DNA of 64,000 nt from Gemmobacter lanyuensis. Its GTDB lineage: Bacteria > Pseudomonadota > Alphaproteobacteria > Rhodobacterales > Rhodobacteraceae. A program made the translations under genes and the position numbers. Positions within the stretch are counted from its first letter, which is position 1. Each line of letters starts with the position of its first letter. This document shows, piece after piece, positions 7,667 through 17,455 of the stretch. The notes beneath the pieces were generated by a model, which had not been told where the DNA came from, ran no database searches, and was given only the letters and a program-made list of their open reading frames with translations. The stretch lies in assembly GCF_014652355.1 (NCBI RefSeq), contig NZ_BMYQ01000002.1:124001-188000 (forward strand), given 5' to 3'.

Positions 7667-10600
7667 CGCCGCCAGCGAACGGCAGGTCACTGCGGCCCAT
7701 CCGGCCATGTCCACCTGGCTTTCCGCCAATGCCGGATCGGGCAAGACGCGGGTGCTGACCGACCGCGTGGCGCGGCTCTTGCTGTCCGGGGTCGAGCCCT
7801 CGCGCATCCTGTGCCTGACCTATACCAAGGCGGCGGCGTCCGAGATGCAGAACCGGCTTTTTGCGCGGCTCGGGTCCTGGGCGATGAAACCCGAGGCGGA
7901 TCTGCGTGCCGCTCTGGAGGAGCTGGGCGTCGAGGGCGGTGTTTCACGTGAAACATTGGCCGAGGCCCGGCGCCTGTTTGCCCGCGCGATTGAAACGCCG
8001 GGGGGGTTGCGGATTCAGACGATCCACAGCTTCTGCGCCACGCTGCTGCGCCGTTTTCCGCTGGAGGCCGGGGTTTCCCCGCAATTCACCGAACTTGACG
8101 ACCGCGCGGCAAAGCTGCTGCGCGAGGATATTGTTGAGGAGATGGCCGAATCCCTCGCCCCTGAAGCGATTTCCACCATGGCGGCCCTGTATTCCGGCGA
8201 AGATTTCGGACAACTGGCGGGCGAAATCGCGCGCAAGGCCGAGGGGTTTCAACCGCCGCTGCGGGAAGATCAGATCGGCGCCTTGTTCGGCCTGCGCCCC
8301 GGCGAGGATGAGGACGCCATTCTGGCGGATGTCTTTCTGGGCGACGAAACCGTCTGGATGCCCGACGCGATTGCGATCATCGCCAAGGGCAAGGCCACTG
8401 ATGTGAAGACGGCCGGGCGGCTGGCCGCGCTGGATTTTACCATCCCGAACATAGGGCTTTTGGCCGCGCTGGAGGATCTGTTCCTGACCGGGGAAACCGC
8501 AAAGGAACCCTTCACCGCCAAGGTGGACAGCCTGCCCACCAAAGATATTCGCACCGCCCTGGGCGATCTGGGTGACAAGCTGGCCCAGCTGATGCGCCGC
8601 GTGGAATCCGCCCGCGGGCGGCGCGTGGCGTTGATCAGCGCACGGCGTAGCGCCGCTCTGCATCGCTTCGCTGCGGCCTTCTTGCCGCTCTATCAACAGC
8701 GCAAACAACTGCGCGGCGCGCTGGATTTCGACGATCTGATTGCCCGCGCCAAGGCCCTGCTGACCGATCCGGCCGTGGCGCAATGGGTGCTGTTCCGGCT
8801 GGATGGCGGGATTGACCATATTCTGGTGGATGAAGCGCAAGATACCTCGCCCGATCAGTGGAAGGTGATCGAGCTGCTGGCCCAGGAATTCACCTCGGGC
8901 CAGGGCGCACGAGAGGTGGAGCGGACGATCTTTGTCGTCGGCGATCAGAAGCAATCGATCTATTCCTTTCAGGGGGCGGATGTATCGGCCTTCGCGCGGA
9001 TGCGCGATACGTTCCGCGACCGGCTGACCACCATCGGCGCGCCCTTCCAGTCGTTGGAGCTGGAACATTCCTTCCGATCGTCGCCCGCCGTGCTGCAGCT
9101 GGTCGATGAAACCTTCCCGCAGGATCTGCATGGGGCGCTTGGCGGGGCATCCCGACATATCGCCTTTCGGGACGCCCTGCCCGGCCGCGTGGAGATCTGG
9201 CCCCCCATCGCCCCCTCGACCAACCCCGAGGATGAAGACTGGACCAACCCTGTCGATCTGGTTTCCGGCGAACATCACGCGGCCGAGCTGGGCCGCCGGG
9301 TTGCAGCGCGGATTCAGGACATCCTCGACGCCGGAACACAGATCCCTGAAGGCAGCGGCAGCCGCCCCGTCCATGCCGGCGATTTTCTTATTCTGGTGCG
9401 CCGCCGATCACCGCTGTTTTCCGAAATCATCCGCGCCTGCAAAGAGGCGCAGCTTCCCATCGCCGGGGCGGACCGTCTGCATCTGGGCGGGGAAATGGCG
9501 GTCAAGGATATCACCTCGCTTCTGGCCTTCCTTGCCACATCCGAAGATGATCTGGCCCTGGCCGAGACGCTGCGTTCCCCCCTGTTTGGCCTGACCGAGG
9601 ATGATCTCTACCGCCTCGCCCAGCCCCGCAAGGGCTATCTCTGGGCAGCCCTGCGGGCCGCTGAAGACCGCCACCCCACCGCTGTGGCCATTTTGCGCGA
9701 TCTGCGGAACCAGTCTGATTTCCTCCGCCCCTTCGATCTGATCGAACGCGCGCTGACGCGGCATGACGGGCGGCGCAAGTTGCTGGCCCGCCTGGGGGCC
9801 GAGGCCGAGGATGGCATTGATGAGCTGTTGTCACAGGCGCTGGCCTATGAACGCAATGACGTGCCCAGTCTGACGGGTTTTCTGACCTGGCTGCAAACCG
9901 ATGACGTGCAGGTGAAGCGCCAGATGGAAAGCGGCGGGCGCAAGATCCGCGTGATGACAGTACATGGCTCCAAAGGGCTGGAGGCGCCGATCGTCATCCT
10001 GCCCGATACCGCCGATGCGCGGCCGAATGACCGGGATGAGCTGTATATGCTCGACGATACCGCCCTGTGGCGAATGCCCCGCGACACCAGCCCCCCGGCG
10101 CTCGAGGCGATCCGCCGCGACCGGGCCGAGCGCAACAAGGCGGAATCGATGCGCCTTCTGTATGTTGCGCTGACGCGGGCGCAAAGCTGGCTGATCGTGG
10201 CCGCGGCCGGGCCGCTGGCTTCGCAAAAAGACGGCAAGAAAGAGGGTGAGCCCGCCTGGTATGATCTGATCCGCGCCGGGGCGGAACGTCTGGGTGCGAA
10301 ACCGGACGCCGAGGGGCGGCTACACATCAGCCACGGTGACTGGCCCGCCGACAAAACCGTTTCTGTCCAGGCAGACATGGCAGAGGAAACGCCGCTTCCC
10401 GCTTGGCTGCGTCAGGCCGCGCCCGATATGCCCCGGCCGCCGAAACCGATCACCCCTTCGGGCCTTGGTGGGGCCAAGGCGCTGTTTGGGGATGCCGAGG
10501 GCGACACCCAGGCCGCGATGGACCGCGGCACCGCGCTTCACAGCCTGCTGGAACATCTGCCCGGCACCCCGCCCGACAGCTGGCCCGATCTGGCCGCCGC

Positions 10601-10967
10601 GCTGATTTCGGATGATGCCCTGCGCGCCGAGCTGCTGGCTGAGGCAACGCGAGTGCTGACCACCCCCGACCTCGCGCCGATCTTCGGGCCGGATGCCCTG
10701 ACCGAAGTCTCTATAACAGCGGAATTTGAGGGTCAGCGGCTTTATGGGACCATCGACCGGCTGCTGATCTGGCCGGATCGGGTGCTGATCGTCGATTACA
10801 AATCCAACCAGATCGTGCCCGAAACGGCCGATCAGGTGCCGGAGGGCCTGCGCCGTCAGATGCAGGCCTATGCCGAGGCGATGCGGCAGATCTATCCGGA
10901 ACGGAAGATCGAAACGGCGATCCTCTGGACGAAGACCGCCACGCTGATGCCTGTTTCAGTGGGTTGA
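7656..10967 (+). CDS. addA: Double-strand break repair helicase-nuclease AddA
   Basis: A UvrD-type helicase of about 1103 residues. Walker A reads SANAGSGKTRVLTDR near the N-terminus, Walker B reads HILVDEAQDTSPDQW, and the later motifs include GDQKQSIYSFQGAD and RVMTVHGSKGLEAP. The C-terminal RecB-type nuclease motif is VLIVDYKSNQ. It partners AddB, whose stop overlaps this start region. ATG 7656 or 7659 follows an AGGA sequence at good spacing; ATG 7647 is also in frame. A perfect parS site lies inside the gene at 7940-7955 and encodes VSRET. The 3' end overlaps the convergent sugar kinase gene by 12 bases. Confidence 0.95.
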   Translation: MMRNAASERQVTAAHPAMSTWLSANAGSGKTRVLTDRVARLLLSGVEPSRILCLTYTKAAASEMQNRLFARLGSWAMKPEADLRAALEELGVEGGVSRETLAEARRLFARAIETPGGLRIQTIHSFCATLLRRFPLEAGVSPQFTELDDRAAKLLREDIVEEMAESLAPEAISTMAALYSGEDFGQLAGEIARKAEGFQPPLREDQIGALFGLRPGEDEDAILADVFLGDETVWMPDAIAIIAKGKATDVKTAGRLAALDFTIPNIGLLAALEDLFLTGETAKEPFTAKVDSLPTKDIRTALGDLGDKLAQLMRRVESARGRRVALISARRSAALHRFAAAFLPLYQQRKQLRGALDFDDLIARAKALLTDPAVAQWVLFRLDGGIDHILVDEAQDTSPDQWKVIELLAQEFTSGQGAREVERTIFVVGDQKQSIYSFQGADVSAFARMRDTFRDRLTTIGAPFQSLELEHSFRSSPAVLQLVDETFPQDLHGALGGASRHIAFRDALPGRVEIWPPIAPSTNPEDEDWTNPVDLVSGEHHAAELGRRVAARIQDILDAGTQIPEGSGSRPVHAGDFLILVRRRSPLFSEIIRACKEAQLPIAGADRLHLGGEMAVKDITSLLAFLATSEDDLALAETLRSPLFGLTEDDLYRLAQPRKGYLWAALRAAEDRHPTAVAILRDLRNQSDFLRPFDLIERALTRHDGRRKLLARLGAEAEDGIDELLSQALAYERNDVPSLTGFLTWLQTDDVQVKRQMESGGRKIRVMTVHGSKGLEAPIVILPDTADARPNDRDELYMLDDTALWRMPRDTSPPALEAIRRDRAERNKAESMRLLYVALTRAQSWLIVAAAGPLASQKDGKKEGEPAWYDLIRAGAERLGAKPDAEGRLHISHGDWPADKTVSVQADMAEETPLPAWLRQAAPDMPRPPKPITPSGLGGAKALFGDAEGDTQAAMDRGTALHSLLEHLPGTPPDSWPDLAAALISDDALRAELLAEATRVLTTPDLAPIFGPDALTEVSITAEFEGQRLYGTIDRLLIWPDRVLIVDYKSNQIVPETADQVPEGLRRQMQAYAEAMRQIYPERKIETAILWTKTATLMPVSVG
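7940..7955. promoter_or_regulatory. parS site (ParB-binding), inside addA
   Basis: Perfect 16-bp palindrome TGTTTCACGTGAAACA, identical to the chromosomal parS consensus. It lies about 14 kb left of parAB and encodes part of GVSRETLAEA in AddA. Confidence 0.9.
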
Positions 10968-11819
10968 GAGGAAGGCCTCAACCTCAGCCGCAGTGGGGAT
11001 GGCCTGCGCCGCCCCCAGCCGCGTGACCTGCAAGGCCGAGGTGGCACTGGCGCGGCGCATTGCAGCCTCGCGCGGCAGGCCAAGGTCCAGCGCCGCGGCC
11101 AGCGTGCCGATGAACGTATCCCCGGCGCCCGTGGTATCGACGGGCATCACCTTGAAGGCGGGCATGAAAAGCGGCTCTGACACGGCAGAAATCCATTCTG
11201 CGCCCTGCGCGCCTTTGGTGATGATGCAGTCGATCTGCGGCAGCGCCCCCTGCGCCGCGCGCAGTTGTTCGGCCTCAACCTCGTTCATCACCAGCAGGCT
11301 GACATGGGGCAGAACGGCGCGCACGGCGCCGATGTCAAAGGGCGCGGCGGAATAGACTACGCGCATCCCGCGCGCAGCGGCAATCGCGGCGGCCTCGGCT
11401 TGCGCCGAGGTTTCGTTCTGCAGCAGGAGACTATCCGCCGGACCCGCCCCCGCCAGCGCAGCGGTGGCCATATCAGCGGTCAGGGCGCGGTTGGCGCCCG
11501 GAAAGATGACGATATTGTTTTCGGCCTGCGGATCGACATTGATGATGGCATGGCCCGTGGCGACGGGAAGCACGCTCACATACCGCAGATCGATGCCATA
11601 GGCCTGCATTTCGGCCAGAACCCAGTCACTGTTCGGCCCGATCGCGCCGATATGGTGGCACATCGCCCCAGCGCGCGCGGCGGCGACCGACTGGTTTGCC
11701 CCCTTGCCGCCCAGCCCCTGCGCGTAATCCAGCGCCGAAAGGGTTTCCCCCGGCGCCGGAAGGTGAGGCACGCGATAGACATGGTCGATGTTGATCGAAC
11801 CCAGATTGTAAACCGCCAT
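10956..11819 (-). CDS. PfkB-family sugar kinase, ribokinase-like
   Basis: A 287-residue PfkB-fold kinase. The N-terminal signature GGKGANQSVAAARAGA and the C-terminal DTTGAGDTFIGTLAAAL, with the catalytic Asp of the GAGD motif, are intact. NLGSINIDHVYRVPHLPAPG at the N-terminus resembles ribokinase. It would phosphorylate a sugar such as ribose with ATP in the cytoplasm, but the substrate cannot be fixed from sequence and no transporter is adjacent. It starts 14 bases after the malic enzyme stop on the same strand, so the two are probably co-transcribed. Its 3' end overlaps addA by 12 bases on the opposite strand. Confidence 0.85.
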   Translation of the reverse strand: MAVYNLGSINIDHVYRVPHLPAPGETLSALDYAQGLGGKGANQSVAAARAGAMCHHIGAIGPNSDWVLAEMQAYGIDLRYVSVLPVATGHAIINVDPQAENNIVIFPGANRALTADMATAALAGAGPADSLLLQNETSAQAEAAAIAAARGMRVVYSAAPFDIGAVRAVLPHVSLLVMNEVEAEQLRAAQGALPQIDCIITKGAQGAEWISAVSEPLFMPAFKVMPVDTTGAGDTFIGTLAAALDLGLPREAAMRRASATSALQVTRLGAAQAIPTAAEVEAFLSTH

Positions 11820-11833
11820 CGCGTGCCCTTTCG

Positions 11834-14089
11834 TCAGCCGATCTTGCAGGCGGCCAGCGCCGCCATGTTGAGGATGTCATTCACGGTCGAGTTGGTCGAA
11901 CAGATCTGGATGGGCTTTTTCACCCCGGTCAGGATCGGCCCGATCACGGTGGCCCCAGCCATTTCCTGCATCAGCTTGACCGAGATCGAAGCCGAATGCC
12001 GCGCCGGAACCACCAGGATATTCGCCGGGCCCGACAGACGGCAGAACGGGTAATTCGCCATCGCGCTGGGGTTCAGCGCCACGTCCACGGCCATTTCGCC
12101 GTCATATTCGAAGTCGACCTTCATCTCGTCCAGAATGGCCGGCGCCTCATGCATCTTCGCGGCGCGTTCCGATATCGGATAGCCGAAGGTCGAGAAGCTG
12201 ACGAAGGCCACGCGCGGCTCAAGGCCCAGACCGCGTGCGACATTGGCCGAGCGCACGGCGATATTGGCCAGATCCTGCGCCTCAGGCCATTCATGCACCA
12301 GCGTATCGCTGATCAGCACAATCCGCCCCTTGTGCAGCAGCGCCGTCACCCCGACCGCCCCGTCCGAGGATTTGGCATCGAAAACATGGTTGATCAGGTT
12401 CAGCACATGGGCCGATTTCCGCGTGGCGCCGGTGATCAGACCATCACCATGCCCATGCGCCAGCATGAGCGAGGAGAACACATGCCGGTCACGTGTGGCC
12501 AGACGGCGAATGTCATGGTCATCAAAGCCCTGACGCTGCAGGCGGCGATAGAGATAGTCCTTGTAGAGGTCGAGATGCCGGGAATTGGCGGCATTGACCA
12601 CCTCAAGCTCTCGCACGGCGTCGTGCAGACCTGCGGTCTCCAGCTTTTCGCGCACATCCGCCTCACGCCCCACGACCAGCGCCTTGCCCAGACCGGCGCG
12701 CTGATAAGCAACGGCGGCGCGCAGCACCCGTGGGTCATCGCCCTCGGCAAAGATCATGCGGGCCTGTGCGGCCCGGGCGCGGGCATGGACGCCCTGCAGG
12801 ATCGAGGCAGTCGGGTCCATCCGCGACTTGAGGCTGAGTTCATAGCCATGCAGATCGATGATCGGACGACGCGCCACGCCAGTGTCCATCCCGGCCTTCG
12901 CGACGGCGGGCGGAATGGTATAGATCAGACGCGGGTCAAAGGGTGTAGGAATGATGTAATCGCGCCCGAACGAAAGCTTGCGGCCATAGGCCATTGCAAC
13001 TTCATCCGGCACATCCTCGCGCGCCAGCGCGGCCAGCGCCTTGGCACAGGCGATCTTCATTTCGTCATTGATGGCGCGGGCGTGAATATCCAGCGCGCCG
13101 CGGAACAGATAGGGGAAGCCCAGGACGTTGTTGACCTGGTTGGGGTAATCGCTGCGCCCGGTCGCCACGATGGCATCGGCGCGGACGGCGTGCGCCTCTT
13201 CGGGGGTGATTTCCGGATCAGGGTTCGCCATGGCGAAAATCACGGGGTTTTCGGCCATCGAGGCCACCATCTCGGCCGTCACCGCGCCCTTGGCCGAAAC
13301 GCCAAGGAAGACATCCGCCCCCACCATCGCCTCTTCCAGCGTGCGCGCCGGGGTATTGGCGGCATGGGCCGATTTCCACTGGTTCATGCCCTCGGTACGG
13401 CCCTGGTAGATCACGCCCTTGGTGTCGCACATGATGCAATTGTCATGGCGCGCGCCCATGGCCTTGAGCAGTTCAAGACAGGCAATCCCGGCCGCACCGG
13501 CGCCATTGAGGACGATCTTCACATCCTCGATCTTCTTGCCGCTGATTTCGAGCGCATTCAGCAGACCGGCCGCACAGATCACGGCGGTGCCGTGCTGGTC
13601 ATCATGGAACACCGGGATGTCCATGATCTCTTTCAGGCGCTGTTCAATGATGAAGCATTCGGGCGCCTTGATGTCTTCCAGGTTGATCCCCCCGAAGGTC
13701 GGGCCCATCAGACTGACAGCCTTGATGATTTCGTCGGCGTCTTCGGTATCAAGCTCGATATCGATCGCGTTCACATCGGCGAAACGCTTGAAGAGGACGG
13801 CCTTGCCCTCCATCACCGGTTTTGACGCCAGCGCCCCCAGATTTCCCAGACCAAGGATCGCGGTTCCGTTCGAGATCACCGCCACCATATTGCCCTTGAC
13901 CGTATAGTCATAGGCGGTTTCCGGACGTTCAGCGATGGCCTGCACCGGCACAGCGACGCCGGGGCTATAGGCCAGCGACAAGTCGCGCTGGGTGGCCATC
14001 GGGGTCGAGGCGACGATGTCATATTTGCCGGGGCGCGGTTCCAGATGGTAGGCAAGCGCCTCTTCCGCGGTGATCTTGGTCTTGGTCAT
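11834..14089 (-). CDS. maeB: NADP-dependent malic enzyme with phosphotransacetylase-like C-terminal domain
   Basis: A 751-residue two-domain protein. The malic enzyme half (residues 1 to about 430) contains SLAYSPGVAVPV, HDDQHGTAVICAAGLLNAL and the nucleotide-binding VLNGAGAAGIACLELL. The C-terminal half (about 440-751) resembles phosphate acetyltransferase (ARMIFAEGDDPRVLRAAVAY, LMLAHGHGDGLITGA), as in the long MaeB enzymes of alphaproteobacteria, where it is regulatory rather than catalytic. It oxidatively decarboxylates malate to pyruvate, making NADPH. It diverges from mutS across a 133-bp gap and leads the downstream sugar kinase gene. Confidence 0.95.
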   Translation of the reverse strand: MTKTKITAEEALAYHLEPRPGKYDIVASTPMATQRDLSLAYSPGVAVPVQAIAERPETAYDYTVKGNMVAVISNGTAILGLGNLGALASKPVMEGKAVLFKRFADVNAIDIELDTEDADEIIKAVSLMGPTFGGINLEDIKAPECFIIEQRLKEIMDIPVFHDDQHGTAVICAAGLLNALEISGKKIEDVKIVLNGAGAAGIACLELLKAMGARHDNCIMCDTKGVIYQGRTEGMNQWKSAHAANTPARTLEEAMVGADVFLGVSAKGAVTAEMVASMAENPVIFAMANPDPEITPEEAHAVRADAIVATGRSDYPNQVNNVLGFPYLFRGALDIHARAINDEMKIACAKALAALAREDVPDEVAMAYGRKLSFGRDYIIPTPFDPRLIYTIPPAVAKAGMDTGVARRPIIDLHGYELSLKSRMDPTASILQGVHARARAAQARMIFAEGDDPRVLRAAVAYQRAGLGKALVVGREADVREKLETAGLHDAVRELEVVNAANSRHLDLYKDYLYRRLQRQGFDDHDIRRLATRDRHVFSSLMLAHGHGDGLITGATRKSAHVLNLINHVFDAKSSDGAVGVTALLHKGRIVLISDTLVHEWPEAQDLANIAVRSANVARGLGLEPRVAFVSFSTFGYPISERAAKMHEAPAILDEMKVDFEYDGEMAVDVALNPSAMANYPFCRLSGPANILVVPARHSASISVKLMQEMAGATVIGPILTGVKKPIQICSTNSTVNDILNMAALAACKIG

Positions 14090-14154
14090 GTCAGGGGGCC
14101 ATCCTGTATTGCTCTCTGTTTCGTCTTAGCGCCCCGGCACACGCCTGCCAACGA

Positions 14155-14186
14155 CGCTTTGCCGCTTTTCGCGGCCAAAGCGGTTT
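14155..14186 (+). terminator. Terminator-like hairpin in the mutS leader
   Basis: In the divergent maeB/mutS gap, CGCTTTG-CCGC pairs with GCGG-C-CAAAGCG around a TTTTC loop, with one bulged base, and is followed by GGTTTTGTA on the plus strand. This looks like an intrinsic terminator or attenuator about 40 bases before the mutS start. Its role is unknown because no plus-strand gene ends there. Confidence 0.35.
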
Positions 14187-14222
14187 TGTAGGGTCTGGCC
14201 AAGTCCGACGGGGGAATGACGG

Positions 14223-16865
14223 GTGAGCGACGACAACGTGACGCCGATGATGGCGCAATATCTCGAGATCAAGGCGCAATATGCCGATGCAATCCTGTTC
14301 TACCGGATGGGCGATTTCTACGAGATGTTCTTTGATGATGCCGTCGCCGCGGCCGAGGCGCTGGACATTGCGCTGACCAAGCGCGGCTTCCATCTGGGCG
14401 AAGCCATCCCGATGTGCGGGGTGCCCGTGGTCGCGGCCGAGGGGCATCTGCTGTCGCTCATCCGCAAAGGTTTTCGCGTGGCGATTGCCGAGCAGATGGA
14501 AGACCCCGCCGAGGCAAAGAAGCGTGGATCAAAATCGGTGGTACGGCGTGATGTGGTGCGCCTTGTCACCCCCGGCACGCTGACCGAGGACAGCCTGCTG
14601 GAGGCACGGCGGCACAATTTCCTTTGTGCCTATGCCGAGGTGCGCGAGGACAGCGCGCTGGCCTGGACCGATATTTCCACGGGCGAGCTGCGCGTGATGC
14701 CCTGCCCCCGCGCTCGGCTATCACCGGAACTGGCGCGGCTGGCCCCACGCGAGGTCCTGGTGAGCGAGAACGCCGCGGGCGACCTGCGCGCGCTGATCGA
14801 GGATCTGGGCGCCGCAGTCACCACAATGGCCCGCGCGGCCTATGACAGCACGGGCGCCGAAAAGCGGCTCTGCGCGCTGTGGCAGGTGGGCACTTTGGAT
14901 GCCTTTGGCAGCTTTGAACGGGCCGAGCTGGCGGCGATGGGGGCGCTGGTCGAATACCTTGACCTGACGCAACGCGGCAAACTTCCCCTGCTGCGCGCAC
15001 CACAGCGCGAGGCGCTTGGCGGCGCCATGCAGATCGACGCGGCCACCCGGCGCAATCTGGAAATCACCGCGGCACTTTCCGGCGGGCGGGCCGGATCGCT
15101 GCTGGAGGCAGTGGACCGCACGGTCACGGCCGGGGGCGCGCGACTGCTGGAACGGCGGCTGTCGTCCCCTTCCCGAGATCTGGGCCAGATCCGCGCCCGG
15201 CATGACGCGGTGGAACTGTTGCTGGATCAGGCCACCCTGCGGGAAGACCTGCGTGAGGCGCTGCGCCGCGTGCCGGACATGGACCGCGCGCTGTCGCGCC
15301 TTGCGCTGGACCGCGGCGGCCCGCGCGACCTTGCCGCCATCCGCAATGGGCTGTCACAGGCGGCATTGATTGCCGATCAGATCGCAGGGGTCGGGTCAGA
15401 TCTTCTGGCCTCTGCCGCGCAGGGACTGCGCGGCAATGACGATCTGATTTCCCTTTTGGAACAGTCACTTGTCGATGAGCCGCCCCTTCTTGCGCGCGAT
15501 GGTGGCTTTATCGCCGGCGGTTTTGACCCCGAGTTGGACGACACCCGGCGCCTGCGCGATGAAGGCCGTGGCGTGATCGCTGGCATGCAGGCCGATTACA
15601 TCGAACGAACGGGCATACAGAGCCTGAAGATCAAACATAATAATGTGCTTGGGTATTTCATCGAAACGACTGCAACCCATGCCGACAAGATGCTGGCACC
15701 GCCCCTGAATGAGATGTTCATTCACCGGCAGACCACGGCCAATCAGGTGCGCTTTACCACGGTCGAACTGAGCGCGCTGGAGACTCGTATCCTGAACGCC
15801 GGAAATCACGCGCTGGAAATCGAGAAGCGCCATTTCGCCACACTGCGGGCGGCAGTGCTGGCAGCCGCGGGGCCTGTGGGTCTTGCCGCGGCAGGTTTGG
15901 CCGAGATCGACGTTTCCGCCTCATTCGCCGATCTGGCAGCGGCGGAGGATTGGGTGCGCCCGCAGGTCGATGCCAGCCACGCCTTCACCGTGATCTCGGG
16001 GCGGCACGCGGTGGTCGAACGCGCGCTGCGGCGGCAAGGGGGCGCGGCCTTCGTCGCCAATGATTGCGCCCTGACCGAAGACCGAACCCCCGCCATCTGG
16101 TTGCTGACCGGGCCGAACATGGCCGGGAAATCGACCTTTCTGCGACAGAACGCGCTGATTGCCCTGCTTGCACAGGCGGGTGCCTTCGTTCCGGCGCGGG
16201 CCGCGCATATCGGGTTGGTGAGCCAGCTGTTCAGCCGCGTCGGCGCTGCGGACGATCTGGCCCGCGGACGATCGACTTTCATGGTCGAGATGGTGGAAAC
16301 CGCCGCCATTCTGAACCAGGCGGACGATCGGGCGCTGGTGATCCTGGATGAAATCGGCCGCGGCACGGCGACCTATGATGGCCTGTCGATCGCCTGGGCC
16401 ACGCTGGAACACCTGCATGACGTGAACCGCTGCCGCGCGCTGTTCGCCACGCATTACCATGAGATGACAGCATTGGCCGGCGAGCTGACCGGGGTCGAGA
16501 ATGCCACCGTGGCGGTGAAGGAATGGGAGGGTGAGGTCATCTTCCTGCATGAGGTGCGGCGTGGCGCGGCCGATCGGTCTTATGGGGTGCAGGTTGCGCG
16601 TCTGGCGGGCTTGCCCCCAGCGGTGATCGACCGGGCCAAGGTGGTGCTGGAGGCATTGGAAGCTGGCGAACGCGCGGGCGGCGGCAAGCAGAAGGCGCTG
16701 ATCGATGATTTGCCGCTGTTCCGTGCGGCCCCCCCTCCGGCGCCGGCCGTCGTGAAAAAGGAATCGCCGATCGAGGCGCGGCTGCGCGAGGTGCAGCCCG
16801 ATGATCTGACGCCGATGGAGGCGCTGAAGCTTATCTACGAAATGAAACAGGCGCTGGCAGGATAG
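14223..16865 (+). CDS. mutS: DNA mismatch repair protein MutS
   Basis: An 880-residue protein of normal MutS length, started by GTG 14223. The mismatch-binding segment YRMGDFYEMFFDDA, with its Phe-x-Glu, is near residues 28-41. The ATPase core has Walker A TGPNMAGKSTFLRQ, Walker B ALVILDEIGRGTATYDG and FATHYHEM. MutS recognises mismatches and small loops and recruits MutL. It is a lone plus-strand gene between divergent maeB and convergent grpE. Its last codons form the left arm of a strong terminator. Confidence 0.97.
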   Translation: MSDDNVTPMMAQYLEIKAQYADAILFYRMGDFYEMFFDDAVAAAEALDIALTKRGFHLGEAIPMCGVPVVAAEGHLLSLIRKGFRVAIAEQMEDPAEAKKRGSKSVVRRDVVRLVTPGTLTEDSLLEARRHNFLCAYAEVREDSALAWTDISTGELRVMPCPRARLSPELARLAPREVLVSENAAGDLRALIEDLGAAVTTMARAAYDSTGAEKRLCALWQVGTLDAFGSFERAELAAMGALVEYLDLTQRGKLPLLRAPQREALGGAMQIDAATRRNLEITAALSGGRAGSLLEAVDRTVTAGGARLLERRLSSPSRDLGQIRARHDAVELLLDQATLREDLREALRRVPDMDRALSRLALDRGGPRDLAAIRNGLSQAALIADQIAGVGSDLLASAAQGLRGNDDLISLLEQSLVDEPPLLARDGGFIAGGFDPELDDTRRLRDEGRGVIAGMQADYIERTGIQSLKIKHNNVLGYFIETTATHADKMLAPPLNEMFIHRQTTANQVRFTTVELSALETRILNAGNHALEIEKRHFATLRAAVLAAAGPVGLAAAGLAEIDVSASFADLAAAEDWVRPQVDASHAFTVISGRHAVVERALRRQGGAAFVANDCALTEDRTPAIWLLTGPNMAGKSTFLRQNALIALLAQAGAFVPARAAHIGLVSQLFSRVGAADDLARGRSTFMVEMVETAAILNQADDRALVILDEIGRGTATYDGLSIAWATLEHLHDVNRCRALFATHYHEMTALAGELTGVENATVAVKEWEGEVIFLHEVRRGAADRSYGVQVARLAGLPPAVIDRAKVVLEALEAGERAGGGKQKALIDDLPLFRAAPPPAPAVVKKESPIEARLREVQPDDLTPMEALKLIYEMKQALAG

Positions 16866-16881
16866 CCAGCGCCTGTTGTTT
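16846..16881 (+). terminator. Intrinsic terminator of mutS
   Basis: A perfect 13-bp inverted repeat, AACAGGCGCTGGC (16846-16858) and GCCAGCGCCTGTT (16865-16877), encloses a 6-base loop and is followed by GTTT. The left arm is coding and the mutS stop TAG is in the loop and right arm. The last base of the stem is the first base of the adjacent parS site. Confidence 0.8.
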
Positions 16882-16892
16882 CACGTGAAACA
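16877..16892. promoter_or_regulatory. parS site in the mutS/grpE convergent gap
   Basis: Perfect TGTTTCACGTGAAACA between the mutS terminator and the grpE stop. One of two non-coding parS copies in the window. Confidence 0.92.
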
Positions 16893-16900
16893 CTCTGACC

Positions 16901-17434
16901 TTAGCCAGCGGTGTTCGAGCTGACGCCCACCTGCGCCGGGCGCAGAAGGCGGTCGTGAATCATGAAACCTTCGGTCATCACCTGGATGATCTGGCCAGCC
17001 TTGGTGCCGGGCAGCGGGGCTTCGAACATGGCCTGATGCTGCTGCGGGTCAAACGTGTCGCCCACTTCCGGCACGATGAGCGAAACGCCGTGCTTGTTCA
17101 GCACGGACAGCAGTTCCCGCAGGGTGAGTTCCACGCCTTCGATCAAGGCCGCAGACTGGGCGCGCGTCTCATCGGTGACAGCATTCAGCGCGCGGCGCAG
17201 GTTGTCATAAACGGGCAGCATGTCGCGGGCCAGTTTGGAACCACCATATTGCTCGGCCTCGCGCCGATCACGTTCACCGCGCTTGCGCGCATTTTCGGCA
17301 TCGGCCAAGGCGCGCATGAATTTGTCGCGCATCTCATCGCGCTCGGCCCGCAGGGCCTCAAGCTCATCCGCGCCGATGAACTCTTCCAGATCTTCCAGGT
17401 TCAGATCGTTGGGGTCAGCCTGATCCTGCGCCAT
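16901..17434 (-). CDS. grpE: Nucleotide exchange factor GrpE
   Basis: A 177-residue GrpE. The N-terminal acidic and coiled-coil part (LEALRAERDEMRDKFMRALA) is followed by the family core ENARKRGERDR, MLPVYDNLRRAL and DPQQHQAMFE. The C-terminal beta domain ends in MIHDRLLRPAQVGVS. It releases ADP from DnaK during chaperone cycling. It lies 21 bases downstream of hrcA on the same strand, the usual hrcA-grpE arrangement, and converges with mutS. Confidence 0.96.
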   Translation of the reverse strand: MAQDQADPNDLNLEDLEEFIGADELEALRAERDEMRDKFMRALADAENARKRGERDRREAEQYGGSKLARDMLPVYDNLRRALNAVTDETRAQSAALIEGVELTLRELLSVLNKHGVSLIVPEVGDTFDPQQHQAMFEAPLPGTKAGQIIQVMTEGFMIHDRLLRPAQVGVSSNTAG

Positions 17435-17455
17435 CTCTCAATCCTCTCTTTACGT

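Noticed and set aside
11996-13825. Long open frame on the strand opposite maeB
   Set aside because: It lies wholly inside the well-supported malic enzyme gene. Its composition looks like an antisense shadow (rich in His, Arg, Gly), which is common in GC-rich genomes. The same applies to the long frames opposite addB, ureC and the adhesin.
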